64,000 nucleotides of DNA, taken from positions 434,001-498,000 of the forward strand of contig QKMZ01000001.1 in NCBI GenBank assembly GCA_003242885.1, in the 5' to 3' direction. The translations under genes were made by a program, and so were the position numbers. Source of the stretch: Candidatus Melainabacteria bacterium. Lineage in GTDB: Bacteria > Cyanobacteriota > Vampirovibrionia > Obscuribacterales > Obscuribacteraceae. Below the pieces are notes generated by a model. The model was not told the DNA's origin. It was given only the letters and a program-made list of their open reading frames with translations, and searched no databases. Below, one piece after another: positions 34,601 to 44,800 of this stretch; within the stretch, counting starts at the first letter, position 1, and each line of letters starts with the position of its first letter.

Positions 34601-36872
34601 TATCGATCGGTTTTTGATCCTTCTTATATGCTTCTTTTTCTGCCGGGGTCAATTGAAGAATTCGATCGAGTTTTGATAGCCGGCAATTTTTCTGGCTCGC
34701 CACGTTCCATGAGTCTGGCGCAACTTCCTCCCGGAAGTATTCCTCTACAGAACGTTTCCCTCTCTCTTTCGATTTCTCGTATGTAAGATTGTCCTTTGCT
34801 TTGTCGCCAACTTTCTGCGTGAGCATGTGCATAATTTGGGCACGTTCGCCATCGTTCAGAAAGTCCTTCAAGTCGTCATTGAGTTTTGCCAGGTGGGTGG
34901 GATTCTCCCGCAGCGACTTCCAATTCTCTTCAGAGATGTTCTCCACGACCTTCTTCATTCCATTCAAATCGTTCTGCTGGAAGTTGCCAAAGAAGCCGTC
35001 ACCATGCAGTTTTCTCAGATCAGAGTAGATCTCCGGCGTGCCGGTCATCTTCCGCTTTAGCAAGTCGTATTGAGTCTTGTCATATAGCGTTGCCGTCTTT
35101 AACGCCTGGTCAACAGTTCGGAAATAGTTGATCAAGTCCTTTTGATCTTCAGTTGGATGTTTGAGTTTTGCCAGCGCCTCTCCTTTGGTAAACGCTGCCC
35201 GATCCTCTGGATTGGCGAATTCGACTAAGCGCGCCACCTCCTCTTTGTTGGCGCCAAGCCAACCGTACCAACTTGTGTTTTGATGCAAGCAGGTGACCAA
35301 TGACTCGTTGCCTCGTGCAATCAAATCTGATACCGCTTCGCCTTGAAGAGAATATTTTTGAATTACTTCCTTTGCTTCTTTTGATTTCGCGAATTCTTGC
35401 CTTGCTTCAGGAGAGGAAAGACGCATTGCGTCTTTGAACAAATCAAAGTTATTGTGGTCGATGGCAAGCCGCACCATCTTTGTGACTGCTTCGGGCTCCT
35501 TTGACCAGGCGGGATTTTCCAGCATGATTTTCATTGCAGCGCGAGTTTCAGAACCTACATTTGTATCCGTCGTGAGTTGCTGAAAAAGTTCTCTATGTCC
35601 AACCGCCAATTCTGCGATCGCCTTAGATGGCATCATCGCAATTGTTTGACGCATTGCACGCTCTACGTTTGCTACTTGCGGGTCGCGAAATCCGATCTGT
35701 TCCGCCATCTGCGGCAGGCCTATTGTTCCTGTCGCGACATTGAAGGCAGCTGTTGTTCCAGAGTCCTTTTGTTTTAACTCCTTCAGTTTGATCAGGTCGT
35801 TCTGCAAATCTCCAGCCCAGTCTGTCACGCCCTGGCGCCGCTCGAACAGTGCTTCAATCTCTTGAACCTCTGCCGGATGATCTCCACCTTTCCAACGCAA
35901 GTCACTGAAAAACGTATTACAGCTTTGGCTTTCACTGGCGAACGCCTCTGCAACCTGCTGTCGCTGTTCAACTGGCATGCCCTCAAGAACGTCCTTAAGC
36001 TGCTTGAAGTCGACATGTTCACCAAAAGGCAGACCGAAGGGACCAGGCGCATGAAGCGCTTTTTCGAGGAGGCGCACATTTGTCAAAGTCTCTTCGTCAT
36101 ACGTTTTTACTTCACCGACGACGAGCATCGTTTGAGAAGGCTTTTCTTCCGGAGTGTCCTTTGTCTCGCCAGTAGTTTTGGTTTCACTTGCCGAACCATT
36201 ACCGCCTTTGTCTCCATTAGTCGCTCTCTTTTCGCGCAGACCCTTTAACTCAGGCTCGAGCTGTTCTGCAATCGACTCTCTGAGAGCCTTGTCGGCTGAC
36301 TGTTTCATCTCCGGCGGAAGCAAAGACTCTTTCAAATTTTTGATCATCGCCATCGCGTGCTCTGCAAAACCATGAGTCTTGCCTTGTTTGCGCTCTTCGT
36401 CGCGAAGTGCTCTTAGCTCTTGCGTAATTACTTTGGGAACATCTCCGGTGAAGCTAATTATGTTTCGCCCTTTCAATAAGAGCGACTCGAGCTGTTTGTC
36501 GTGTTTGGAATGAGGAACGTGTTGCAGTTCTTTCAAATCGGCCAGGTCACGCCCGAAATGCATCTGCGAGCTGTTTCCCAACCAGCGGATGAGCTCTGTG
36601 CGCTTTTTTTCGTCGGTAACTTTGTTTAGCTTATTCAGCCCCTCAACTATGTCTCTGGCAATCGGGTCGGACTTGCTCCTGTCCAGCAGCTCTTGCAGGC
36701 GCATAGGTTGCTTGCCGTTGGCAGCTTCGCTCGCACTCTTGTGAGATTCGTGGGCTTCGGACGCGGCAGCGCGAGGATTACGCTCAGCATCCTCGGAACC
36801 CCTAGACCCTTGCTTCTCCGGCTTATCGACCACGGCAGACCTGTTTAATAAATCTGTCTTCGATATACCCAT
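31656..36872 (-). CDS. Giant helical protein with C-terminal papain-like cysteine peptidase domain
   Basis: 1,738 residues from the ATG of MGISKTDLLNRS; the frame is open 22 codons further to 36938, but those residues look non-coding. No start has a strong ribosome site. Residues 1-60 are disordered. About 60-1,080 is a charged, almost wholly helical solenoid without a signal peptide. A hydrophobic hairpin lies at about 1,095-1,130 (MLMGVALSIADPPATAAILA, then VVGAGVKLEM). The last 310 residues are a papain-type domain: Gln1430 six residues before Cys1436 (QGLNDTCNASVV, the same Gln-Cys spacing as papain Gln19-Cys25), His1693 in GGHILLGQYD, and Asn1710 in FNSWG, the exact papain motif. The Cys-His distance is longer than in papain, so an insertion is present. 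It may be a toxin/effector-like or self-processing protein. Two coupled small paralogues follow. Confidence 0.8.
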   Translation of the reverse strand: MGISKTDLLNRSAVVDKPEKQGSRGSEDAERNPRAAASEAHESHKSASEAANGKQPMRLQELLDRSKSDPIARDIVEGLNKLNKVTDEKKRTELIRWLGNSSQMHFGRDLADLKELQHVPHSKHDKQLESLLLKGRNIISFTGDVPKVITQELRALRDEERKQGKTHGFAEHAMAMIKNLKESLLPPEMKQSADKALRESIAEQLEPELKGLREKRATNGDKGGNGSASETKTTGETKDTPEEKPSQTMLVVGEVKTYDEETLTNVRLLEKALHAPGPFGLPFGEHVDFKQLKDVLEGMPVEQRQQVAEAFASESQSCNTFFSDLRWKGGDHPAEVQEIEALFERRQGVTDWAGDLQNDLIKLKELKQKDSGTTAAFNVATGTIGLPQMAEQIGFRDPQVANVERAMRQTIAMMPSKAIAELAVGHRELFQQLTTDTNVGSETRAAMKIMLENPAWSKEPEAVTKMVRLAIDHNNFDLFKDAMRLSSPEARQEFAKSKEAKEVIQKYSLQGEAVSDLIARGNESLVTCLHQNTSWYGWLGANKEEVARLVEFANPEDRAAFTKGEALAKLKHPTEDQKDLINYFRTVDQALKTATLYDKTQYDLLKRKMTGTPEIYSDLRKLHGDGFFGNFQQNDLNGMKKVVENISEENWKSLRENPTHLAKLNDDLKDFLNDGERAQIMHMLTQKVGDKAKDNLTYEKSKERGKRSVEEYFREEVAPDSWNVASQKNCRLSKLDRILQLTPAEKEAYKKDQKPIDKLISAELQGDELLVAKRKLQQVLNGNDKADPISEALLANLHDGSNATRARKLEIALSSLSPDVLKDPKSNEDKEVRKSLEEMIKRFCDDTGRGPQYDAEGQQVREAQYEEYIKKTFDAGTVPLDLKASLWKESKISIDDLTHLSKDEVQKLMSKAPEAQHLQNEIFKSKEQAELAREVLQLNNPKDITSAMRIRAAVVGFDEPLSGVIEKLGSLKPKERKAIEQEYLKYHSTMNADLLHAASGADRRKLVELYAPLTMGQKIISLQKDLVKQDGAADSLMMKGAVNAHARIAKVYAENKEAIAKLDPQTREELEAALENYFVAKANFVTTKRESAEAVANATTMLMGVALSIADPPATAAILASAGVVGAGVKLEMTRAMMGSDFDESQSLKIAGSGFMDISFGFADKVIPLSKLLKLDAKVAAATTDAVCERIGTAKTVSLIRDDAREIMQKGMSEMSLTHCAFGSKEFEHEVHKLAKSLVKEGADPNEVNHLVGLIKEETSKRLSSNVQQKIRNELYKAGETSTLETGTELTKEAVLEPEKFKLEELGIKSTSEMAAALLKYIEFRAAGKMIGKTLDHANLQLARRDLFESAKNALPNEKFTRMIEHTKTLENRIANPKESAKTLREIAHFFKAREDGLAIDLSKVPDADELKLLGQQTLYELAHPDRIHQGLNDTCNASVVQKQLAFNLPYRYAQMQKEAAVYDRWITADGTVLKPSEFGAFISDRQTDVYLDNQHQTQFDADLHSSFAWRSSEKMMQTVLINSHWQRVERGINVIEDTDGLVIVPPKTEGSFVRRFAAGEVGFFGTESDQQLRYKKNGKWIPFKSFVKAEENGAQKYTLETSPHIGSEHIKDMYNQVAGQGNFAHDLVLIGPAPEGANPKLVEELGKAQTFVNSEEDLRDIMIARFHENKGAMAIAVDVKKFDPSKKENGGHILLGQYDLKRDNCSIFNSWGKREMNRDFKDLFNCLLEESFDGTPE

Positions 36873-37042
36873 TTTGGCGGTTTTATAAGATTTTGGGCGC
36901 CAGTGAGCGTTTTGGGGGCTTCCGGATTTCCAAAGCATCCCAGGGAAAACCCCAGATCGCCTCCATTGGTTGGGTCGGTGTTTCTATGTTGGCAGAACGT
37001 TAAAATCAGCCCACTCGTTTCAAACTTCTCTCGGTGCGCGAT

Positions 37043-37312
37043 ATGACTGCTTTGCATATCCAACCTGCTTCTAATGTGTCCGCAATCGCTAATAATCACT
37101 ATGAGGCGCTGCGAATTGTTGTCGTTCGGAAAAATTCTTGTGAGAGAGATGTATCATCGGCGATACCAGTCGAACAGTTGCCACCGCCCGTGAGGCGCGT
37201 TGTAAAGGCGCATCTGGAGCGGTTCTTGACTGAGATAGACTTTGCAATTCGTGACGCAAAACCTAAGGTGAAAATGCAATCTTCATTCGCGCCCCCCAAT
37301 TTTACCTACTAG
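37043..37312 (+). CDS. Doubtful small protein, 89 residues
   Basis: An open frame with a plausible helical centre (PPPVRRVVKAHLERFLTEIDFAIRDAK) and normal amino acid use, ending 97 bases before the sigma factor. There is no ribosome site before the ATG at 37043 or the GTG at 37034. I would not rely on it without conservation in relatives. Confidence 0.3.
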   Translation: MTALHIQPASNVSAIANNHYEALRIVVVRKNSCERDVSSAIPVEQLPPPVRRVVKAHLERFLTEIDFAIRDAKPKVKMQSSFAPPNFTY

Positions 37313-37361
37313 ATTCTCCGCGCCGTTTCTGGCAACATACTAGGTGGTGTAATGGCTGAAT

Positions 37362-37380
37362 ATATACACCGTATATGGTG
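37362..37380 (+). promoter_or_regulatory. Overlapping dyads before the sigma factor gene
   Basis: ATATAC-ACC-GTATAT (37362-37376) and CACC-GTATAT-GGTG (37367-37380) are two overlapping inverted repeats, 30-48 bases before the start. TATATA in the same spot could be a -10 box. A regulator binding here would block the promoter; the regulator is unknown. Confidence 0.4.
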
Positions 37381-37409
37381 CGGGTGGCAGAGGCGAGAAA
37401 GTCTTTCAA

Positions 37410-38420
37410 ATGGCAAGAAGACAGAGTTCAGCAGCAAGCAAACAAAACGACGGCATGACCACTCTTCTCACTGGAGAAGAAGCTGATGATTTTTTCGCCG
37501 GCACGTTAGAGCAACCAGAACCCGAGAGTGACTTCGCCGATGGTGGCGCAGCAGCGGAACCAATTGATGGTGAAATTGCTGCCGAACCGAGAGAGGTTGA
37601 AGAGGACTCGGTACGCATTTACTTGCGTGAGATCGCTCGGCACAAACTTTTGACAGGTCGCGAAGAGATTGAACTAGCTCGCCGAATTAAAGCGGGTGAC
37701 GCAGTTGCTAAACGCAAACTGATTCAATCGAACCTCCGCCTGGTTGTCAGTATTGCCAAGCGCTACCGTCACCACGGACTTGGTCTTCAAGATCTGGTCC
37801 AAGAGGGTAGCCTGGGCCTGATGCGCGCGGTCGAAAAGTTCGACCCAGAGCGCGGAAATAAGTTTTCAACATATGCAACCTGGTGGATTCGCCAGGCTGT
37901 TACACGCGCAATCGCCAATAAGGCGCGCACTATCCGAGTTCCTGTCCACATGAACGAGGTCCTCAACAAGTTGCGCAAGTCCAACACGGCGCTCTGCCAG
38001 GAATTGGGACGTGTTCCAACTCCGGATGAATTATCTGAAGCTTCCGGCGTTAGCCGTGAAAAGGTACTTTTGGCTTACGATTCCTCCCGCAGCCCGCTGT
38101 CTCTTGACTCGGCTTGCGGCGATGATTCTGACGCCACGCTCGCTGATGTGATTCAAGATGAAACGGCTTTGGCGCCAGACGAGGCAACAGCCGCAAATCT
38201 AATGGTCACCCACGTTTTGGACTCTTTGGTTTGCCTCAATACAGAAGAGCGCGAATTGCTCTCCTTCCGCTACGGTCTGACGGGCAGAACGCCCATGAGT
38301 CTGGAAGAAAGCGGCAGAAATATGGGTTTGACAAAAGAGCAGGCACGAAATTTGGAAGTCCGGGCGCTTAATAAATTGCGTCGCGGCGTCAACTCGAACA
38401 TGCGAGAATATCTGAGGTAA
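37410..38420 (+). CDS. RNA polymerase sigma-70 factor (RpoD/group 2 type)
   Basis: 336 residues. The first 65 residues are acidic and poorly ordered. Region 1.2 ([28 protein letters not shown]), region 2 ([65 protein letters not shown]), region 3 and region 4 ([15 protein letters not shown], then the [32 protein letters not shown]) are all present. The core-binding and -10-reading residues are kept. It is shorter than E. coli RpoD because it lacks the large non-conserved insert, as do cyanobacterial SigA-E. It could be the main or an alternative sigma; one cannot tell from the window. Dyads lie before it. addB follows 80 bases later. Confidence 0.92.
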   Translation: MARRQSSAASKQNDGMTTLLTGEEADDFFAGTLEQPEPESDFADGGAAAEPIDGEIAAEPREVEEDSVRIYLREIARHKLLTGREEIELARRIKAGDAVAKRKLIQSNLRLVVSIAKRYRHHGLGLQDLVQEGSLGLMRAVEKFDPERGNKFSTYATWWIRQAVTRAIANKARTIRVPVHMNEVLNKLRKSNTALCQELGRVPTPDELSEASGVSREKVLLAYDSSRSPLSLDSACGDDSDATLADVIQDETALAPDEATAANLMVTHVLDSLVCLNTEERELLSFRYGLTGRTPMSLEESGRNMGLTKEQARNLEVRALNKLRRGVNSNMREYLR

Positions 38421-38500
38421 GAGGCAGCCCGCTGCCCGACCTGTGATCCACGAGCTCCGCTAGTAAAGCGGGCGGTGTTTCACCATCGCATACTCGAAGC

Positions 38501-41500
38501 ATGACGAATATCGAAGTATTCACCGGACCATATCGCACTGGCAAGAGCGTAAAGCTGCTTGAGCGATTGCTCGACTATTTGGAGACGAACCGCCCGGGTG
38601 AGGCACTTCTTGTTGTGCCGTCGCAACGCTACAGAAAATTGATTACCGAGCGTTTGCTGGCGCTTGTCAAAAAGCGGCAGGCTGATGGTGCCGCAGAGCA
38701 CAGGGACTTTCCCGGCGTTTTCGGTTTGAAGATCCTCTCTTTCTACAAATTGCTGGAAGAGATTCTTCGCAAATTGGGCGTTTCTTTTCGCTTGATGCCT
38801 GAGCGAGTTCGACCAGTTTTGCTGCAGCAAATTTTGCTCAACATGAAAGCCGAAGGGACGCTGAAAGCGATCGATCCAATTGTTGAGTTCAACGGGACAT
38901 CTCAACAGATTATTGAACTGATTGATGAGTTCGAGCGCGCTGCTTTGTCGCCGGCCGATGTGATTTCGCGCTTGGAGAACAACGTCGATAGCGGTTCGAA
39001 GTATATGGAGCTCGCTCGAATATATGAGCGCTACTGGCTGGAACTGGAGCGGCTTGGATATGTGGATCAGCGTATTGTTTCGTTCAAGCTGCGCGAGAAA
39101 CTTACCTCTGAAAAGGACTTGGACCTGAATCTCGGCTTTTTGGCTGTCGATGGTTTTGACCGGTTCAACCCTCTGCAATTGCAAGCTGTTCATCTGCTGG
39201 CGCCATATTGTAAAAAAGTCGAGGTGTTATTCGACTACCTGCGCCCGGATGAGGACCCTAATAATGACTATCTGTGGAAAGACGATAGCTTTAAAGATTT
39301 GGAGAATATTCTCGCTGGTAATCTAGTCATCAACTCGTCTGTCGTTGCTGCGGAGAATGTCGAGGCTCCCGAAATTCCTGTTTTGAAGCCGAAAAGGCGC
39401 CGGCAGGGAAGTGGTGATAATGCGCTCCAATTGAGCCTTTTCGCAATGGCAGATTCGCTTTTCATCAAAGCGCCGGGCGATGCGCCTGTTGCCGGAGGAC
39501 GACCACAGCGGACCTACACGGTAGAGAAATTCCGTGCGATGGATCGATATTTCGAAATGGATTTTATTGCATCGCGGATTAAGCAGCGATTGGTATCTGA
39601 TGGAATAGAGCCATCAGATATGCTTGTGGTCATTCGAGACCTAAACCAATACCGAACCGCGGTTCGTAGCGCCTTTGAGGGTGCGGGTATCCCTCATTAT
39701 TTGGATGAGTCGATAGAACTTTTGTCCTTGCCTCTAGCGCAGTGGTATCACCAGTTGCTATCGCTTTCAATCGATGAATATCCACGCGCAGCTACGATCA
39801 AATTTTTGCGCAGCCCTTTTACACGCTTGTCGGCATTCGGTCTAACACGTGAAGAAGTCGAACTTTTGGATAAAAAATCAGCCAATGATTTTGCCGTCGT
39901 GTCCGGACGCAATCAGTGGGAAGACTGCGCTCGTTTGATTGGCACCGTCTCGTTGAAAACAGCGTTGGGCAAATTTCTCGACATGACGACTCCGCCTGCT
40001 GAAACCCGGTCGCACGAAAGGTGGGTCGCTTGGGTTGAAGACCTCTTTGAAGAACTTTTTCTCGCTCCTGCTGACGATGAGAAAGATGATGAGATTCCGC
40101 TGAATCGATGGCAGCGCGAGACGACATTATCTGTAGTGCGCCAGTCTTTGGCACTCCTGATTAAAGAGTCAACGATTATCAAAGGACAGTCTTTTGTATA
40201 TAAAGAGTTCGTCCGTAAGCTTGTTCATATGCTCGAGCAATCGACCTTCCGCAGCCCGGGCGAAGGGCAAAATCAGGTTCGTATTTGTAGTGCTGAATTA
40301 GCACCCAACAAGACCTTTTCTGATATCTACTTGGCTGGTTTGGTAGAGGGCGAGTTTCCTCGCCGCGTCTCGCGTTCGGGTTTTGCCAGTCCCGAAGAAG
40401 TCAAAAAGTGGAGATTGTTTGGTGTCGACTTGCATAACCCCCGGCACCATGCAGGTTTTGAATCGGCGCTGTTCAACTCCTTGTTGGAGCGCTCACGCGA
40501 TCGCATTGTGATTACATGCCCCACTACGGACATTGTTGATGGTGAAGAGCTGATCCCCTCTTTCCTTTTGACTGGTGGCAAAGACGAAGGTGTTCGTTCT
40601 CTAACGGTTGTAAAACCGTTCGAAAGTGCGACTAATCAGCCTGTTTCTGTTCGCGATCACGTCGCAAATAGATTGTGGCGAAATCAGAATGAAGCCATGG
40701 TGGCAATGACGCATCCTGATGTTGCTGCATATTCTGAGAAGATTTCTGCTCCTATTGCGATGCTTAAGGCTCGCGAAAGTGGTGCTTCGCATTTGGTTTA
40801 TAACGGTTGGCTTACCGACCTTGTCTCGAGCGGTTCGCTCAAGATCAATATGCCCAAAGAATGGAGTCCTTCCAGACTTAATGACTATGGCAAATGTCCG
40901 TTTAAATACTGGACAAACCATGTGCTGAAAGTCGAGCCGCATGAAGAACCGACAAATGAAATTCTCGTGACGATCCTTGGTGAGGCGTATCACAAAGCGC
41001 TAGAGCTTTTCTACATCGATTTGAAAAATCGCAAGCAGTCGCTTGTCGAGCTTGAAGATGATGACATTCGCCGGCTTCTGGAAGGCGCCACCAAGAGCGC
41101 ACTCATATCGATGAACAGTTTGCACAAGGTGAAGCGTGGTGAGTTTGCGCAGTATGAAGACCAAGAAATATCCTTCAGGTTGGTTAGATTTGTACTTGAG
41201 GAAAAACGGCGAGCAATCAAAGAACAAGGTCGTTTTCAACCATCGCTTTTCGAGCATGGTTTTGGAACCGCCCGCACAGGCGAACAACTTTCACCTCCGC
41301 TTGTCATCAAGTCCGGCAGTAAGGAAGTGAAGGTGGTCGGCGTCATCGACAGAATCGACGTCGCCGCAGATATGACTGCTTCTGGCAAGCCGAAAGTGCG
41401 TGTAATTGATTACAAGTCTGGGTCCACTCCGATTACCGAGCGGGATGCGCTTGAAGGACGCAATCTGCAGATGCCGATTTACGCGATGGCGATTTCGCAG

Positions 41501-41809
41501 TCGATTATGCCCGGTGCTGAAGTGGAAGTTGGACAATTTCTCAGTGTTTCCCAAGCAAGCTCACTTGGGTCACTTGAATTTGTGAAGAAACCAAAGAAAC
41601 CCAAAGAAGGCGAGCCTGAGATTGTTGAGGCACCGTCCGAGAGCTTGCTCGAAAGAGCAAAAAACTACATTGTTGATTACGTAACTCGCATTGGCGACGG
41701 AGACTTTGAAGTACGCCCGAACGGTGAGGTTTCTTGCCGTGGCTGTCAGCATTCGATGATCTGTCGCATCACCGAATGCCGTGCTTCCGGCGACGAGGAT
41801 GCAGAGTGA
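38501..41809 (+). CDS. addB: AddB-type helicase-like/nuclease subunit of the AddAB recombination complex
   Basis: 1,102 residues. The complex resects double-strand DNA ends to a Chi-like site and loads RecA. At the start is FTGPYRTGKS, the AddB Walker A. The middle is a degenerate superfamily 1 helicase body. The C-terminal PD-(D/E)XK nuclease has VVGVIDRIDV and VRVIDYKSG (Asp and Lys of the active site). Four cysteines match the AddB 4Fe-4S site: Cys799 in YGKCPFKYW, then Cys1079, Cys1082 and Cys1088 (C-x2-C-x5-C). It is followed 22 bases later by addA in the usual order. The start has no strong ribosome site. recA and the sigma gene are in the same region. Confidence 0.88.
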   Translation: MTNIEVFTGPYRTGKSVKLLERLLDYLETNRPGEALLVVPSQRYRKLITERLLALVKKRQADGAAEHRDFPGVFGLKILSFYKLLEEILRKLGVSFRLMPERVRPVLLQQILLNMKAEGTLKAIDPIVEFNGTSQQIIELIDEFERAALSPADVISRLENNVDSGSKYMELARIYERYWLELERLGYVDQRIVSFKLREKLTSEKDLDLNLGFLAVDGFDRFNPLQLQAVHLLAPYCKKVEVLFDYLRPDEDPNNDYLWKDDSFKDLENILAGNLVINSSVVAAENVEAPEIPVLKPKRRRQGSGDNALQLSLFAMADSLFIKAPGDAPVAGGRPQRTYTVEKFRAMDRYFEMDFIASRIKQRLVSDGIEPSDMLVVIRDLNQYRTAVRSAFEGAGIPHYLDESIELLSLPLAQWYHQLLSLSIDEYPRAATIKFLRSPFTRLSAFGLTREEVELLDKKSANDFAVVSGRNQWEDCARLIGTVSLKTALGKFLDMTTPPAETRSHERWVAWVEDLFEELFLAPADDEKDDEIPLNRWQRETTLSVVRQSLALLIKESTIIKGQSFVYKEFVRKLVHMLEQSTFRSPGEGQNQVRICSAELAPNKTFSDIYLAGLVEGEFPRRVSRSGFASPEEVKKWRLFGVDLHNPRHHAGFESALFNSLLERSRDRIVITCPTTDIVDGEELIPSFLLTGGKDEGVRSLTVVKPFESATNQPVSVRDHVANRLWRNQNEAMVAMTHPDVAAYSEKISAPIAMLKARESGASHLVYNGWLTDLVSSGSLKINMPKEWSPSRLNDYGKCPFKYWTNHVLKVEPHEEPTNEILVTILGEAYHKALELFYIDLKNRKQSLVELEDDDIRRLLEGATKSALISMNSLHKVKRGEFAQYEDQEISFRLVRFVLEEKRRAIKEQGRFQPSLFEHGFGTARTGEQLSPPLVIKSGSKEVKVVGVIDRIDVAADMTASGKPKVRVIDYKSGSTPITERDALEGRNLQMPIYAMAISQSIMPGAEVEVGQFLSVSQASSLGSLEFVKKPKKPKEGEPEIVEAPSESLLERAKNYIVDYVTRIGDGDFEVRPNGEVSCRGCQHSMICRITECRASGDEDAE

Positions 41810-41831
41810 TGCGCAATGAGAAGAGGTCGCA

Positions 41832-44800
41832 ATGTCTCAACTAACTGAACAGCAAAGAGAAGCTGTATACAGTATCGACAAGAATGTGTTGGTCTCCGCT
41901 GGTGCAGGCTCCGGCAAAACGCACGTTTTGGTTGAGCGCTACATTGAGGTTTTGCGCAGCAATCCTGAACTCACGGTTGCCGACATAGTCGCCGTCACGT
42001 TCACCAAGAAAGCTGCCAGCGAAATGCGCACAAGACTAAAGGCTCGCTTTCAAGCATTGAAAGATGAGAGCCAGGGTGAAGAAAGTCAGCGCTGGTTGCT
42101 GTGTGTCGCCGATATAGATGGAGCACGCATCGGCACTATTCACAGCTTGTGCGACAGCATTCTTAAATCGTTTCCGGTCGAAGGTGGAGTCGATCCCAAG
42201 TTTGAAGTGCTCGATGATATCGAGCGAGCTGAGCTGTGCGAAGACAGTATCAGCGAAGCTTTGCGCGATGCGATCTCCAACCGTGGTGTAGAGCACGATT
42301 TGCTCGATCTGTTTAGCATTGACGAAGTAAAAGGTTGGTTACTAGATATTCTCAATTCGTCGCTTCAATTTGGTGAAGTTATCGACAAGATGGGCGACAC
42401 CAGTGACGAGGCAATGAAGGAGCGCTTTGAGAAACTATTACTCTGGGCGCGCAAAAGAGCGATTTGTCAGATTGTGTCTGATCCGCTGTGGAGCGTGGCC
42501 CTCGCTCATGTCTTAGAGAACCCGTGGAAGCCCGGTACAGATCTCGAAGATATTCGCCAAGCGTATGCTGCCTTGGCAGAGGGGATTGATCGCGCCTCGC
42601 TACTGGAAACAGTGACCGAAGAGTCATGGTCGTATGTGTACGGTTTGTTCGAGCATCCCTCGCCTGGCAATAAGGGTGGCAAAGAAGCAATGGATCTGCG
42701 CCACAAAATGAAAGACTTGAAAATGGCTGTAGACAAAGCCGTGAAGAAGGTTCCTTCGGGCTTAAAGGAAAGCGATACCGAAGCTTTTCACTTGATTCGA
42801 GCATTTGTCTCTATGGCGAAGCGAACTATCGAGATTTATGAGCGCAAGAAGAAAATTGTTCACAAGCTCGACTATGACGATTTGATTCGCTATACCTTTG
42901 ATGCTCTGAATCAACCAGGCTCTCCGGCGCGCCAGCATTTCAACGATTCACTTCGAGCGATTCTCGTTGACGAGTTTCAAGATACGAATGCTACTCAAGC
43001 TCGTTTGGTCGCTTCACTGGCGGGTGAGAAGACCAGATTATTCCTCATCGGTGATGATAAGCAATCAATATATAAGTTCCAGGGTGCGGATGTTTCCAAT
43101 TTCAATGAGTGGAAGAATGCTTTAAATGGAGCACCTAGTAATGTGTGCATTGATTTCTTGCAAGGCGAGAAAAATGTCATTCCTCTGAACAAGTCATTCC
43201 GAAGTCATCCCGACCTTGTGCACGGCGTCAATGCAATATTTGCTGATCTTCTAGATCCTGGCGCCGATCCTCAAATCTACCGTGCGTCATTCGAGAGTTT
43301 AAACCCTCATAGAGAACGCATAGTTGATACGGAAAGGACTGAAGTCCTCTATTTTGATTCATCGATAACAGAGAATGTCGAGCAGAAAAAGGCATTCGAG
43401 ACTGAGTTGATTTGTCAGTGGATTGAAGAGAAAGTTCGTCTTCAAATACCGATACAGCTCAAGGATGGTTCGGCTTCCAGACCGGCAAGGTTTGGTGACT
43501 TTGCAATTTTGGTTCAGAAGAATGACCACTTCGCATCTTTAGAAGAGTCCCTGACACGACATGCCATACCCTTCGTGACGCTGGGTGGAAAGAGCTTTTT
43601 GATGCGTCAGGAAGTCTTTGACATTGAAAATCTCTTGCGTTTTCTCGACAACGAATTTGATAGTCACTCATTACTAGGAGCGCTTCGTTCACCGCTCTTT
43701 TCGATCACGGATGACATTATTCATCAGTTGGTCACAGACGAGGGCAACCCGCGCAATCCGAACATCTGGGAATTGCTCTGTCGAGTTTCCGATCAGAAGA
43801 AGCCTGGATTTGAGGTTTGCCGCCAGGCTGTTGCTCATCTTAGAAAACTGAAGGAGAGCGCACAGCTCAGAACACTTGGCGAACTAATTCGCGAAATCCT
43901 CACATTGACCGACTACGATACGGTTCTACTTTCATCGAAAAATGGTCGTCAAAGATCAAGGAATGTTTGGAAGCTTGTTCAGCTTGCGACCGCTAATGAA
44001 AGCCTGTCCCCGGGCGACTTTGCGCGTCGCCTTTCTTTAATGCGCGAGCATAGGGTAAAACAAGCTGATGCGCCTTTGCAAACCGATGATGTGGTGAAAT
44101 TGATGACAATTCACGCATCAAAAGGTCTGGAATTTCCCGTCGTGATTCTGCCTTTTCTTTCTTCAAAAATTGATCCACGCTACAAGAAATTGTTGTTCCA
44201 CAAGCAGTATGGAATTGCTTTAAACACTGATCGCAGCGTATCTGCCAGTAAAGACAAAGATCAAAACACGCCGTCCTGGTTTCAACTTGTGAAGCTTGTA
44301 GACACAGACATGGAAGCCGAGGAGAAAAAGCGTCTTCTGTACGTTGCGATGACTCGTCCTCGCGATTACCTTGCTCTCTTTATTGATTCAAATCAAACTT
44401 CTAGGTTCAACTCCTTCTCCGCTTGGTTGTACGACCACCTGGTGCCGGCTGACTATGCGGGAGATGAAAGAATCACCTTTGATCTTTCTGACGGTTCAAA
44501 AGTTGCACTGCGTCGATATGAACCTGTTCCAAAACTTCCAGCGGAAGTCGAATCGCTCTCTCTTATTGAAGAACTCGACGAGGCAAAGAAAGTTCTTAAG
44601 CTCGATCTTATCGAGCCCATCTTAGACTCGGAAGCAACTCTGCGCGCACCAACAAGCCGCAGAATCACTCCCGGCAAGCATGGCGTGCAGTTAGATGCGC
44701 GTCTGGTGGGTACATATTTCCACTCCTTGATGGAACATATGTTGGTTCGGCTTGAAAAACCACAGCGCTGGCTGTTTGAAGAAGTGGCCCTGTCGCAAGG

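Larger units (their letters stand above)
36873..37409. other. Divergent intergenic region between the giant protein and the sigma factor
   Basis: 537 bases with one doubtful small frame (37043-37312) and a cluster of dyads at 37362-37380 before the sigma gene. Close to the giant gene, TTATAAAA on the minus strand (about 36886-36893) lies only 13 bases from the ATG, so it would give an almost leaderless message if it were the -10 box. Confidence 0.4.
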
